In this document: positions 10,558 to 21,618 of the stretch, in pieces
How the letters are laid out: each line of letters starts with the position of its first letter
Position numbering within the stretch: position 1 is the stretch's first letter
NCBI GenBank assembly: GCA_965222855.1
Contig: CBDCUL010000011.1
Coordinates: 124,001 to 188,000, forward strand
Reading direction: 5' to 3'
DNA length: 64,000 nucleotides
DNA from: JABABV01 sp965222855
Lineage (GTDB): Bacteria > Bacillota_I > Bacilli_A > Mycoplasmatales > JABABV01
Position numbers and translations under genes: made by a program
The notes under the pieces: model-generated
The model's input: the letters and a program-made list of their open reading frames with translations, nothing else
Database searches by the model: none
Told to the model about the DNA's origin: nothing

Positions 10558-12550
10558 TTAATTCTCCTTGTTCGTTTCATGAGATAGCGTACCACTTTTA
10601 TTACTCATAATAATTTGATGTAAATATTCTTTAACTTCAGCAATTGTTTTATTTTCAATAACTGTCGCTGCTGAAGAGAAGTGTCCCCCACCATTGTTTA
10701 ATTTTTCCATAATTAACTGAACATTGTAAGACCCGTTAGAACGGGCAGAAATTTTAATTTCATGTGCCGAAAGTGATGCAATTACAAAACAAGCTCTACG
10801 ATTTTCAATTTTTAAAACTTCTTCGCATGATTTTGCAATTTGAGCATAATCTGCTATTTCTGGAGCTGGTAAGATTGCAATAAAAATATTATCTTTTACT
10901 TCTTCAGCACTTTCACTTATTTTATTAATAATGTAAGAATCTTGGACATTTAATTTTAAAGCATCGTTAGAAACTAAAATGCTGGCATTTCATTTTTGTA
11001 AAACGGCTGCAGCTTCAAAAGTTCTAGCACTAGTTCTTTGCTTAAAACTATTAGTATCTAAAATAATTCCTGTTAATAAATATTGTGATATTGATGCCGG
11101 AACTCTTAAAACACTACTATCAAAATTCAACATTTCAGTTACTATTTCACAAGTAGATGAAGAAGATGGCATTATGTATTTTTGTGTTACTGGAACATTT
11201 AAAAAGTTATTTCCACTAACGCGATGATGATCAATAATATTAATTTGTGTTTCTTTAACTTTATTTAAAATTTCTTTACCAGCAATCTGGTCTAAAGCAG
11301 AAACATCTACTATCACTATCATCGTTTTAGAATTGATTAGTTTATATGCTTGATTTGGTTTGATTAAAATTTTATCTAAAATTTCTTTTGATATTGTTTT
11401 ATATAGGAACGTGTGTGCTTTTTCTTCGATTGATATTTCAACAAAGCTAATTGCTTTTTTATGTTGCTTTGCTAAATGCATTATTCCCAGCATCGCCCCA
11501 ATACAATCAAAATCAGCATTTATATGACCCAAAATAATAATGTTACTTGCTTTAACAATATTTTTCACAAAATCATTATTAAAGTTTTTTATTTCAACTT
11601 TAGAATTGCTAGAGCTAAGTTCTGAAACTGCTCCAAAAAAGTGATTCCCTTTACCATATTCATAAACAACAACTTGATCCCCACCACGAGAGCGTGATAG
11701 TTCTAAAGATTTTAAAGATAAACTTTCTAAAGTTAAAGTGTTACTATGGTTGAAAGCAAATCCTAAAGATAGTGATATTGATAATTTATCTTTTTTGGCA
11801 TAATTACGCACAGTATTTAAAATTACAAAATCATCTTTCATTGCTTGTTTTAAACTACTAGCGTTCATAAAAATAATATATTCATCATCGGAATAAGATT
11901 TAACAGTAGCGTTATATTTATTGCTAAATTTTTGAATTGCACTAATGATCATCTCTTTAGCTTTAAAAAGATCAGAAGTCAATAAAGAACTATTTAAGTT
12001 ACGAAAGTTATCAACTTTAAGAAATCCAATAACTTTTCCTTCTTCAACATACATTTTTTTTTAGCACTTCATATTTAGTAACATTTTTAAAAATTAAAGT
12101 GTTATTTAAAAAATGATTTTTAACTGAAAAAACAACATTATTAAGAGTTATTTTTTCTTCTCCATCATGATTATTCAATAATTTATTAATCTTACTATGG
12201 ATTCTATTAACTGATTTTCCAATATATTTTTTAAAGTTATTATTAAGTAAATATTGGTTTATTCAAATAATATTATTATTAGAATCATAAACAACAAGTC
12301 CTAAGTTAGATTCTGAAAAGATTTCTTGAAAATGGATTCCGACTAACTCATTAAGAAAATCAGAATTATTTTGCATTAAAATGAAAAAATAACATAAATA
12401 ACAAATAACCAATATATAATTAAAAATAAAAATTAAATAATATCAAAAATGGACATTTTTATTTGTAGTTAAAATAAAAACACTAGTAATTACTAATAAA
12501 GTAGGAATAATTATTCCTATTCAAAATAAATATTTAAATTTCTTTATCAT
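10558..12550 (-). CDS. gdpP: GdpP-type cyclic-di-AMP phosphodiesterase, split by a frame break
   Basis: Membrane-bound enzyme that degrades c-di-AMP. N-terminal part 12550-12055: two transmembrane helices and a PAS-like segment. C-terminal part from 12054: a degenerate GGDEF domain (YSDDEYIIFM), DHH domain with HINADFDCIGAMLG and DHHRVSGN, then DHHA1 with NNGGGHFSSAA. The two parts are in different frames. A run of nine A at the junction needs one base fewer for a continuous product of about 663 aa; as it stands the first frame stops at 12017-12019 (177 aa) and the second can start at 12054 (498 aa). Located rpsR-gdpP-rplI-dnaB as in Bacillus. Confidence 0.88.
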
Positions 12551-12598
12551 AATAAAACCTGCCTTATCTTGTGATTAAAATTATACTATATTAATTAA

Positions 12599-12634
12599 TA
12601 AAAAAAATAAAATAAGTATACTTATTTTATTTTG
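12599..12634 (-). terminator. Intrinsic terminator after rpsR
   Basis: AAAATAAG-TATA-CTTATTTT followed by a T-run on the minus strand, overlapping the rpsR stop codon and ending the rpsF-ssb-rpsR transcript ahead of gdpP. Confidence 0.7.
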
Positions 12635-12858
12635 TAAGGTAATAGTGCCATTTGACGTGCTCTTTTAATAGCATTTGCCAACATTCTTTGGTAACGTGCT
12701 GTTGTACCAGTAGCTCTTCTTGGTAAGATTTTACCATTAGAAGCAATAAAATGTTTTAATAATGTCACATCTTTGTAATCGATGTAAGTTACTTTATTTT
12801 TTGTAAAGAAACAAACTTTTTTTCTTGCGAAAAAGCGATGTTTTTTCTTGAAAACCAT
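12622..12858 (-). CDS. rpsR: 30S ribosomal protein S18
   Basis: Small-subunit protein that pairs with S6 on 16S rRNA. 78 aa, basic. Signatures DYKDVTLLKHFIASNGKI and LPRRATGTTARYQRML then AIKRARQMALLPY are standard. Third gene of rpsF-ssb-rpsR. GGAGGG lies 9 bases before the ATG. Confidence 0.97.
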   Translation of the reverse strand: MVFKKKHRFFARKKVCFFTKNKVTYIDYKDVTLLKHFIASNGKILPRRATGTTARYQRMLANAIKRARQMALLPYKIK

Positions 12859-12878
12859 TGTATAAACCCTCCTCTATG

Positions 12879-13379
12879 TTATAAATCTTCTGATCATGGA
12901 TCATCATCAAACACATTACTATCAGTCTTAGGATTGATATTTGGTGTTTTTGAAGGTTGATCATTATTTGAATCGTTTAAAAAAACGTTATTTAAATTTT
13001 GGTTATTAGATGCTGTTTGTTTACTAGGTGTTTGTTGAAAATCATTATTGTTATTATTGCGATAATCTTTATTCGATTTCGGACTTAAAAATTTAACTGT
13101 ATTGGCTTGTACATCAGTACGGTACACTTGTTGATTATCACTATTTGTGAAATTCGAAGTTTGTATACTTCCCTGGACAGCCACTAAAGAACCTTTGAAT
13201 AAGTGCTTTGCGCAACTTTCAGCTTGAGTTCTTCAAATAGTAACAGGAATAAAATCTGTTTTTTCATTATTAAATGCACGACTAACGGCAATAATAAATT
13301 TACAATAACTAATGTTATTGCTTGTTCTTTTAAGTTCCGGGTCTTTTGTAAGACGCCCGACTAACACAACATTGTTCAT
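12879..13379 (-). CDS. ssb: Single-stranded DNA-binding protein
   Basis: Tetrameric OB-fold protein that coats single-stranded DNA in replication and repair. 166 aa. The OB fold occupies about residues 1-100, starting MNNVVLVGRLTKDPELKRTS and including the IPVTIWRTQAESCAKHL strand-helix region. A long Asn/Gln/Ser-rich linker follows. The C-terminal tip reads FDDDPWSEDL, not the common DDDxPF, so the partner-binding tail is atypical. Middle gene of the rpsF-ssb-rpsR operon. Confidence 0.95.
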
Positions 13380-13408
13380 AAATTAATTTTCCTACCTTTC
13401 AGCATAAA

Positions 13409-13819
13409 TTATCTTTTTGGGTTGTTAGATCTGTGATTGTTATAAGAATTTCTTGAAAAGTTTTTATTAGGAACTCTTTTTTCACGTTCAATTCATTTTG
13501 TTTCATCTGGTGAAGCAACTGTTAATTTATATTCGTAACCTGTTTCTTTATCTAAATTAACGGCCATAAAACGAACGATGTTCTTTGTTAAGTTAACTTT
13601 TTCAGTTAATTCTTTGATTTCTGCGGGTAGTGCTTTAGCATGTACTAATAAATAACGACCTTTTTTGTCGTGTTGAATTTCGTAAGCTAATTCACGAACA
13701 CCTCAATCATTAATCTTTACTTCGGCTTTTAAAATATCTGTAATGATCTTGTTAATTTTTGTTAATTCAGATTCATTCAGATTAGATTTAACTATTAGCA
13801 TAATTTCGTAATTATACAT
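13409..13819 (-). CDS. rpsF: 30S ribosomal protein S6
   Basis: Small-subunit protein that binds S18. 136 aa. Starts MYNYEIMLIVKSNL, then DWGVRELAYEIQHDKKGRYLL, characteristic of S6, with an extended Lys/Asn/Arg-rich C-terminus. Heads the rpsF-ssb-rpsR operon, with AAGGAGG 7 bases from the ATG. Confidence 0.96.
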
Positions 13820-13923
13820 AAATTTTTCCTCCTTTTGGTCAAAATGGACTATAAAGTCAAGGAGCGTTTTTGTTTGTAAAAAATATAGCTTTTAAAATTA
13901 CAAAAAAACTCTTTTCAATTATA
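13820..13923 (-). promoter_or_regulatory. rpsF operon promoter and structured 5' leader
   Basis: TATAAT on the minus strand at 13918-13923. The roughly 90-base leader can form a long stem (GAGTTTTTTTGTAA with TTACAAACAAAAACGCTC) and a smaller GACT-TTAT-AGTC hairpin before the ribosome-binding site. It sits where the S6:S18 autoregulatory leader occurs in other bacteria; I could not confirm that motif's conserved bases. Confidence 0.45.
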
Positions 13924-13952
13924 CAATAAATTTTGGTAAAAGTAAATGTTGC

Positions 13953-14273
13953 TTACTTTTTAACTTTTTTTAAACTATCAGAACGGATGTGCATTTCGCC
14001 AGTTTTATAAGATATTTCTTCAAAAGTAAAAAACTTTCTTAAAGATCAAATATCTTTTTCAACAAGGATAAATGTTTTATCTAGAATTAAAATTGTATAT
14101 AAATCTGTTTGTTTGTCAGCTAAAGCATCATTTAATTTAGAAGTCGAAAGTCCAGTATTCATAAATTTTTCTTTCACATTTGGTAAAACTGCTTGTCAAA
14201 TATCATTAAAAGACGCACGATTGTGCTCTGTTAAATATCTTTTAGCAATTGAAGTCATTGAATCTTGATACAT
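13953..14273 (-). CDS. rpoE: RNA polymerase delta subunit-like protein (RpoE)
   Basis: 106 aa. The N-terminal winged-helix (HARE-HTH) pattern is visible: SFNDIWQAVLPNVKEK, then STSKLNDALADKQTD, then ILVEKDIWSLRKF, matching the ordered domain of Firmicute delta, which helps RNA polymerase recycle. The long acidic tail of Bacillus delta is absent; this protein ends in a short basic tail. It follows argS, the same neighbour as in Bacillus. Confidence 0.8.
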
Positions 14274-14286
14274 ATTTGTTTTCTCC

Positions 14287-15933
14287 TTACATTTTATTAG
14301 GAGCCGAAACTCCAATTAATTTTAACCCATTTTTAATTACTTGTTGGCAACACTTAACTAATAAAAGACGATTTTTTGAAATGTTATGGTCTTTAGCGTT
14401 ACTATTAATAATCTGATATTCATTATAATAGGAATGAAAAAATTTAGCAAGTTTTTGTAAATAATTTGTTAAATTATGAATTTTAGAATTTTGGGCAATT
14501 TTCTGAATTAAATCAGGAAAATCAGTAATTAAATTAATAATACTTTGTTCTAAATCACTACTAATATACTCTAAATTAATATCATCGTTTATTACAATAT
14601 TTTGTGCTTCTGCTTTTTCTAATAAGCGACATGCGCGAGCATAAGCATATTGAACATAAAATACTGGGTTTTGATTGTTTTGCGCCGTTGCCATATTAAT
14701 ATTTATATCAACATGGGTGTTCATTGAACGAGAAACCATAAAATATCTAGCGCTATCAACGCTCATCATTGTTAATAAACTAGCTAGCGTAATAACAGTT
14801 CCTTTTCTTTTTGACATTTTAATTTCTTGACCATCTTTAATTAGTCGTACCATTTGCATAATATTAACTTTTACATCACACTTCTGTTTATTTAAAAGTT
14901 CAATACTACTAACCATTCGTTTGACATAGCCATGATGGTCAGCGCCTCAAATATCAATCAATCAATCAGCGCCACGATTAATTTTTAATAAATGATATGC
15001 TAAATCAGCTAAAAAGTAAGTTTGGCTTTTATCACTTTTAACTAAAACTCGATCTTTATCATCGCCTAAAGCTGATGTTTTCAATCACAAAGCACCATCT
15101 TTTGAATATAGAAATTTATGACCTTGTAATTTTGTTAATAGTTTTTCAACTGTTTTATCAGCATATAAATCTGATTCACTAGTTCATAAATCAAAATTAA
15201 CACGATATTTAGTTAGATCAGATTTAATCATTTCTAACATAAAGTTTAGTGCAAATTTTCTAATAAGTGGATCTTTGTGTTTTAAAGAGCTATTTAAAAA
15301 TTGGTCATTGTATTTTTCTTTCAATTTTTTAGCACATTCAATTATTTCAATTCCACCATAAGAATCTTCTGGTAAATTAACTGCTAATTGAAATAATTGT
15401 TGATAACGGACATAAACACTTTCGGTTAAAAGGTTTATTTGGTTACCATAATCATTAATATAATATTCACCAGTTACTTGATAACCAGCAAATTTTAAAA
15501 TGTTATACAAACTGTTTCCAATTGCCGCATTACGAGCATGCCCTAAATGTAGCAATCCTGTTGGGTTAGCACTAACATATTCAATATTAACTCGGATTGG
15601 TTTTTCTTGAACTGAACTTCCATAAAGATTTTTTTGTGCTAAAACATCTTGAAGTAACAATCCTTTATTAGTTTTTAATAATCAAATATTTACAAACCCA
15701 CGATCAGCAACTTCAACTTTATCAATAACATGATCAAAATAAGATAAATAATCTGCTAATAAATTAGCTGTTTTGTGTAAATCTAATTTTAATTTACTAG
15801 ATCCGACTAATGCAGCGTTTGTTGAAAAATCACCGTGCTGAATTTGTTTTGGTTTATTTAAATTAAATTTAATATCATTAATATTTTGTGATTTAAAAAA
15901 ATCTAATATTAAATTTGATATTTGTTCTTTCAC
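14287..15933 (-). CDS. argS: Arginyl-tRNA synthetase
   Basis: Class I synthetase charging tRNA-Arg. 548 aa. The Arg-N domain at the N-terminus is followed by the HIGH-type motif SANPTGLLHLGHARNAAIG, then the KMSKS-type motif KMSKRKGTVITL, then the C-terminal DALR anticodon-binding domain. The start is taken as GTG at 15931-15933 with GAGGTGG upstream. Several UGA Trp codons. Lies between the ywiB-like gene and rpoE, the Bacillus order. Confidence 0.96.
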
Positions 15934-15947
15934 AATGATCCACCTCT

Positions 15948-16367
15948 TTAATTATCTTTAATTTCTTCAAAATGAATTGTAATTTTAAAGTGTCCAATTT
16001 CTTCTTTAGCAGAATTTGATAATTTATATTCAAAGAAAATTTGGTTTTCATTATTTAGTAATTTGTTTAATTTAGTATAAATCACAATATTGCCGTGTTG
16101 TGTTTTTAATTCGTTTTCTAATGTTTTTTGTAATTCAAATTTTAAAATTGAATTACCAGTACTGATAGAAGCAGTTGCGTTATCGTATATAATTATTGTT
16201 TCAACTTTATAAGCTGGTTCTTTAAAATACAATGTTTTCGTTGTACCATCAATAGTTAGTGTCCCATTTGCTTTAAAGTCAACGTTATCTGATTGTTCCA
16301 TTTGTGTAAACGCACTCAAAAAATGGATGTTGATTTTTTTAATATTTTTAATCGTATTTTTAATCAT
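15948..16367 (-). CDS. DUF1934/YwiB-like beta-barrel protein
   Basis: 139 aa, mostly predicted beta strands with no signal peptide or membrane segment. N-terminal MIKNTIKNIKKINIHFLS, then alternating hydrophobic strands to the end. I assign it to the YwiB-like family from its position directly before argS and rpoE (ywiB-argS-rpoE in Bacillus) and its strand pattern; sequence identity is not obvious. Function unknown. Its start overlaps the end of the HD gene by 8 bases. Confidence 0.6.
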   Translation of the reverse strand: MIKNTIKNIKKINIHFLSAFTQMEQSDNVDFKANGTLTIDGTTKTLYFKEPAYKVETIIIYDNATASISTGNSILKFELQKTLENELKTQHGNIVIYTKLNKLLNNENQIFFEYKLSNSAKEEIGHFKITIHFEEIKDN

Positions 16368-17568
16368 GTAATACCTCGGGGTAAATAAAATATGTTATTT
16401 TTTTCTTTTTTAATGTTTGTAAGATTTTGGCAATTGAAGAATATTGTTCTAATAATTTTAATTCATTATTTTCTGTTTTAATAACAATTGCTTGGCTTGA
16501 TTCCATTGCATAACTTTTGTAAGCAAAAACATTGCTAGAGAATTTTGAACTGAAAAATTTTCCATCAATATCTTTTTCACTACATTGTTTTAAGAAATCA
16601 TTATAATTTTCTTTCGTTGTCGCTTTAAATAGTTTTCTATTTACAAGCATCTTTGATAGTTTTGATAGCACATCATCTTTTTCACTAATAAATTCATTAA
16701 TTAGAGTTAACATTTGATGATCGTTTAATTTTAAATACTCTTCTGTTGATAAAATAGGGTTCGTTTTCAGCAATCCTTTGATTAAATTGATGTTGGTAGT
16801 AAAAGAATATTTCTTGCGACTTAGATACCTTAATCTATCAATTATATTTTTAATCATTAGTTCATAGGCGTTGCAAGCGTCATAAAGATAAACTGATTGG
16901 AACATATTAAAGCGGGATAATAAATATTGTTCAATATTCATAACAGCTTTATAATTAAAAACAATTTGATCATTAATGATTTCCATGTTTTTAATTAGTC
17001 AAAATAAATCAACTTTTGAATATGAAACACCAGTAAAAAATGAATCACGTTTTAAATAATCTAAACGATCAGCATCCAATTGACTAGAAACTAATTGCAC
17101 CATAATTTTATTATTGTGTTTTTTACTAATCACATTAGCAACATCTTTTGCTAATTGGGGACTAAATCTATTTAAAATTTGATTAATTTCTGTATTACCA
17201 CTAATAATTTTAACGGAGTGTTCTTCGTGGGAAATTGGATACATTAATTCAAAAGCATGGGAAAATGGTCCATGTCCAATATCATGTAATAATGCCGCGA
17301 TCATAACAACTGTTTGTTGATAATCGTTTAAATTATTATTTTTAATATTTTTAATAATTTCTCTAGTAACGAAATAAGTTCCTAAAGAATGACTGAATCG
17401 CGTATGATTGGCTGTTGGAAATGCAATAAAAGTTCCACCAAGTTGACTAATTTTATGTAGTCTTTGAAATTCTGATGTATTAATTAAATCAATAAAGATT
17501 TTTTGTTCAAATACGATATTGCCGTGAACTGCGTCACGAATTGCTTTGAAAAAAGGTTTAGTTTTCAT
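16360..17568 (-). CDS. HD-domain phosphohydrolase (YwfO / dGTPase-like)
   Basis: 402 aa. Metal-binding HD signature spread over HTRFSHSLGTYFVTREI, LLHDIGHGPFSHAFE and QLDADRLDYLKRDS, as in the SAMHD1/dGTPase-like families. It starts AIRDAVHGNI after MKTKPFFK, the common beginning of the YwfO group. Probable dNTP triphosphohydrolase; substrate not provable here. The ATG at 17568 overlaps the gltX stop by 11 bases. Confidence 0.85.
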
Positions 17569-19018
17569 AATGGTCAACTACTTTATTGATATGAGAAACA
17601 ACTTTATCTTTACCTAATAAATAGATTGTTGTTCCTAAATCTGGACCATGATTTAGAAATGAAGTAGCTATTCTTAAAGGCATAAATAAATTTTTACCTT
17701 TAATAGATGTTTCTTTTTGCAGTTCTTTAATACTACTTTTAATAGTCTCAACATTTCATACTGTTAAATTACTTAATTTAGTTGCAAATGTTTTAATTAG
17801 ATTTTGTGATGTAGAATTGAATATTTCATCAATTACAGAATCGCTAATAAAAGATTGTTCTGTAAAAAATAATTCTGATAATCCAATAATTTCACGACCG
17901 AAAGAAATTTGTTTTTGATAAATTGAAATTAATAAATTGATTCAATCTTCTTCGTGTTCTACTAAATTAATATTTTTTTCTAAAAATGGTAATACTAATT
18001 TTTTATATTCGTCAAAAGGCAATTTTTTAATATATTGATTACTAATTCATTGCATTTTTTTAATATCAAAAATTGAAGGTGATTTTGATAAACGTTTTTC
18101 ATCAAATTTTTTGATTAATTCTGCTTTAGTATTGATTTCAGTATTATCACTTGGATTTCAACCTAATAAAGCTAAAAAGTTGAAAATTGCCGCTGCAGGA
18201 TAACCATCACTACGATAGTCAGCAATGAATTGATGCAACGAAGTATCGCGCTTAGATAATTTTTTACCATCAAAATTAGTAATAATTGTTAAGTGGGCAA
18301 AACGCGGCACTTCTCAACCGAACAAAGTATATAATAATAATTGTTTAGGCGTATTTGAAATATGTTCTTCGCCACGAATTGCAATTGTAATTTCCATTAA
18401 ATGGTCATCGATGACAACTCCAAAATTATATGTCGGGATTTTGTTAGTTTTCAAAATCACAAAATCACCAATGTCAGAACTATGAAAAGAAACTGAACCA
18501 CGGACAATATCATCTCATTCAAAAATAACTTCATCAGGACTTTTAACTCTAATTACAAAAGGTTTGTTTTGAGCAATATTTTGCTCAATAATGTTTTGAT
18601 CTAAACGACGACAAGTTTGATCATATTTAGGAGCATATTGGCCCGATTTAATTTGAGCATCTTTTGCAGTTTGTAATTGTGCTTTACTACAAAAACAACG
18701 ATAAGCTTTTTTAGTTTCAACTAAAAGATTAATATGTTGATGATAAATACTGCTACGTTCACTTTGACGGTAAGGTCCATATTGAGCATTTTCAGTATCG
18801 GTTGTTTCGTCTATATCAATACCCATTCATCGTAAATTTTCTAATTGTGATTTTTCACCATCAGCAATATTTCTAGCTATATCAGTATCTTCGATTCTAA
18901 CTATAAAAGTTCCATTATAATGTTTAGCTCATAAATAATTGATTAAAGCAGTTCTTGCTCCGCCAATATGTAAATATCCAGTTGGACTTGGCGCATATCT
19001 TAAACGATGTTTTTTCAT
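17558..19018 (-). CDS. gltX: Glutamyl-tRNA synthetase
   Basis: Class I synthetase that charges tRNA-Glu and, in lineages with GatCAB, also tRNA-Gln; gatA, gatB and gatC are all in this window. 486 aa. HIGH-type motif RYAPSPTGYLHIGGARTAL at the start, then the conserved FIVRIEDTD and the SERSSIYHQH region; the KLSKR loop lies near 18255. Frame is open throughout with UGA as Trp. A 30-base stretch at 18598-18627 is identical to a spacer of the CRISPR array in this window. Located directly after ispF, as in Bacillus. Confidence 0.96.
18598..18627 (-). other. Chromosomal protospacer inside gltX, identical to a CRISPR spacer
   Basis: All 30 bases match the spacer at 54019-54048. Read in crRNA direction (minus strand) it begins AATATGATCAAACTTGTCG. 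The base on each side differs from the repeat, so the identity ends exactly at the spacer borders. The 3' flank on the spacer-matching strand, where a Cas9 PAM would be, reads AAAACATTATT. Confidence 0.9.
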
Positions 19019-19034
19019 AATTTTCCCTTTCAAT

Positions 19035-19508
19035 TTATGATTTTTTCATTAGCATTATTATCGATGAAGCTTCGATAAAATCTGGATGCTTACCTTCGCT
19101 AGTAGTAGCTTTAATATTAATACAGCTATTATCTAATAACTTTGATAAGTGATTTTTTATTTTATCTCTAATTGGAGATATCTTTATTTTATCGCAAACA
19201 ATCAAACAATCAATATTAATTATTTGATAACCTTCAGAATTCATTAAATTTAAGATCGTATTTAAAATTTCTAAAGATGAAATATTTACTGGTGTTGAGC
19301 TAACTGGGAAAAAGGTTCCTAAGTCACCTTTTCCTAAAGCGCCAATAATTGATTCGGCAATAGCATGTAATAAAACATCACCATCACTATGCGCATCAAT
19401 TTGATATTTCGTAGCAATAGTAACATTACCCAGAATTATTTCTTCACCTTTAATTAAACGATGAATATCTTTACTATGTCCAATTCTTAATTGGTTTAAT
19501 AAACTCAT
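19035..19508 (-). CDS. ispF: 2-C-methyl-D-erythritol 2,4-cyclodiphosphate synthase
   Basis: Fifth enzyme of the MEP isoprenoid pathway. 157 aa, full length. Zinc ligands in KDIHRL near the N-terminus and AHSDGDVLLHAIAESIIGA, then GKGDLGTFFP, and the C-terminal KATTSEGK. Adjacent to gltX with a 16-base gap, preserving the ispF-gltX neighbourhood of Bacillus. The other MEP genes are not in the window. Presence of a non-mevalonate step is notable because many mollicutes lack the pathway. Confidence 0.93.
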   Translation of the reverse strand: MSLLNQLRIGHSKDIHRLIKGEEIILGNVTIATKYQIDAHSDGDVLLHAIAESIIGALGKGDLGTFFPVSSTPVNISSLEILNTILNLMNSEGYQIINIDCLIVCDKIKISPIRDKIKNHLSKLLDNSCINIKATTSEGKHPDFIEASSIIMLMKKS

Positions 19509-19532
19509 AATAAATTCTCCTAGATGATTTTT

Positions 19533-20636
19533 TTAAACGTTGAAAAGGAAGTGACAAACATCGCCATCTTGCACTTGATATTCTTTACCTTCCATTCTTA
19601 ATTTACCATTAGTTTTAGCACCTTGCTCACCATTGTATTTGATGAAATCATCAAACGCAATAACAGACGCTCTAATGAAGCCTCTTTCAAAATCAGTATG
19701 AATGACCCCGGCACATTGATTAGCTTTAAAACCGGCCTCAAAAGTTCACGCACGCACTTCTTGCACACCTGCGGTAAAGAAAGATTTTAAATTCAAAGTA
19801 TCATAGCTAACTTTGATTAAATTTTCCAATCCTGTATGAGAGATTTCTAATTCTTCCATAAAGATTGATTTATCTTCTTCGTCTAATTCACTTAGCTCAG
19901 ATTCTATTTTTGCACTAATTGCAACAATATTACTTTTTTCTTGTTTGGCGATTTCTAAAACTTTTTGATAATGAGGATTATTTTCATAATCATTAATTTC
20001 ATCTTCTTGAATATTTGCAATGTAAATCATTGGTTTGTTAGTTAAGAAATTTAAATGTTCAATTAAGTTATTGTCGTCAACTGTTATATCGCTAATAAAT
20101 AAGCGAATTCCTTTATCTAAAATAATTTTTGCTTTTTCTAAAACAGCAATTTCTGCTAAAACAGGCAGATCATTAGTTTGTCGTGCTTTTTTAGATATTC
20201 TAGATATACGACGTGTTATCTTATCAAGATCAGCTAAAATTAATTCTGTATTAATAGTTTCGATATCTTCGATTGGGTCAACAACATTGTTAACATGTTG
20301 AATGTCGTTATTTTCGAAACAACGAACAACATGACAAATAGCGTCAACTTCGCTAATATTAGCTAAAAATTGATTCCCAAGTCCTTCGCCCTTACTAGCA
20401 CCTTTTACTAATCCGGCAATATCAATAAATGTAAATGAAGTTGGGACAATTTTTTTAGGATGAATGATTTTAGCAATTTCTGCTAAGCGATTATCCGGCA
20501 CTTCGACTACACCAATATTTGGTTCAATAGTTGCAAATGGATAATTTGCAGCTTCCACTTGTGACTTTGTGATTGCGTTAAATAAAGTTGATTTTCCAAC
20601 ATTTGGCAATCCGACTATACCTGCTTTTAAACTCAT
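19533..20636 (-). CDS. ychF: Redox-regulated ATPase / GTP-binding protein YchF
   Basis: Obg-family P-loop NTPase that prefers ATP and associates with ribosomes. 367 aa. G1 loop GIVGLPNVGKSTLFNAIT, the FIDIAGLVKGASKGEGLGN G3 region, and the NIQEDE position in place of the usual G4 NKxD. A helical insertion and a C-terminal TGS domain follow. A UGA Trp at about 19744 falls in the conserved VRAWTFEAG segment. Single gene. Confidence 0.95.
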
Positions 20637-20731
20637 AGAAAATACTTCCTTTTTTGATTTATGGAATATTTAAATTAATAATCCATTTTTATCATTTTCA
20701 TAATTAAATATTTTTAACATATTCCTAATAT

Positions 20732-20757
20732 AAAAAAAAGTCATTTAAAATGACTTA
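20732..20757 (-). terminator. Intrinsic terminator after parB
   Basis: AAGTCATTT-TA-AAATGACTT followed by TTTTTT on the minus strand. It overlaps the parB stop codon. Confidence 0.8.
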
Positions 20758-21618
20758 TTTAATTAATTGGAGTTTTCGTAAGATATCATTCAGATGATCA
20801 TCGCCATTAAAATTGATGATTATTTTGTTTTTATTAACTAATACTTTCGATGATAATTTGTTACGAAATAAATTTTCAATGTATTCATAATTATAATTAC
20901 TACTAGCTATTTTTGGATTTTTTGGAGTAGTTTTATTTAAGTAATTACGAACAACTTCTTCAACTTTGCGCGCTGTTCATCTCTCTTTTATTAAAAGATC
21001 TGATAATTCATTAATTACAACTTTATTTTTTAATGCTAATAACGGTTTAACTTGACCCATTGTTAAATTATTAATTAATACTTCATTAATAATTTTTTTA
21101 GGTAAAGCTAATAAACGCATTTTATTAGCAATTGATGAGCGTGATTTTGATAATTTTATTGCTAATTGGTCTTGTGTAATATTTTGTGAATCTAATAAAT
21201 TTTTATAAGCTAATGCTTCTTCGATAACATTTAAATTTTCTCTTTGTAAATTTTCTAATAATGCTATTTCTGACATTTTAGCATCATCAAAATCAACAAC
21301 TATAGCAGGAATAGTTGTTATTTTTGCTGATTTTGATGCTCGTCAACGGCGTTCTCCAGCAATTAATTGGAAGCCATTAATTGAGTTGCGGACGATTATT
21401 GGTGTAAAAATACCATTTTGTAAAATCGATTGTTGAAGTTCGGCTAACTTAACTGGGTCAAATATTTTACGTGGTTGATATGGATTGGGAATAATTTCAT
21501 TAACGTTAATTTCTTGGATTTCAGTTTTTGAACTAGAATTTTCAATTTCGCTAATTGTTTTAGATAAGTTTTCACCAAAAATAATATCTAAACCTTTTTT
21601 AAGTGATTTATTTGTCAT
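20755..21618 (-). CDS. parB: ParB/Spo0J-type chromosome partitioning protein
   Basis: CTP-dependent DNA clamp that loads at parS sites. 287 aa. Box I VNEIIPNPYQPRKIFDP and the LIAGERRWRASKSAKI nucleotide-binding motif, then LLENLQRENLNVIEEA and a helix-turn-helix (QDQLAIKLSKSRSSIANKMRL). The start overlaps the parA stop by 11 bases. No full parS-like palindrome was seen nearby. Confidence 0.93.

Noticed and set aside
12017..12054. gdpP frame break as another UAA-A slip (TCT TAA A at 12017-12019)
   Set aside because: Shifting there would replace the well-conserved VEEGKVIGFLKVDN by an unlike sequence; the shift must occur earlier, at the A-run.
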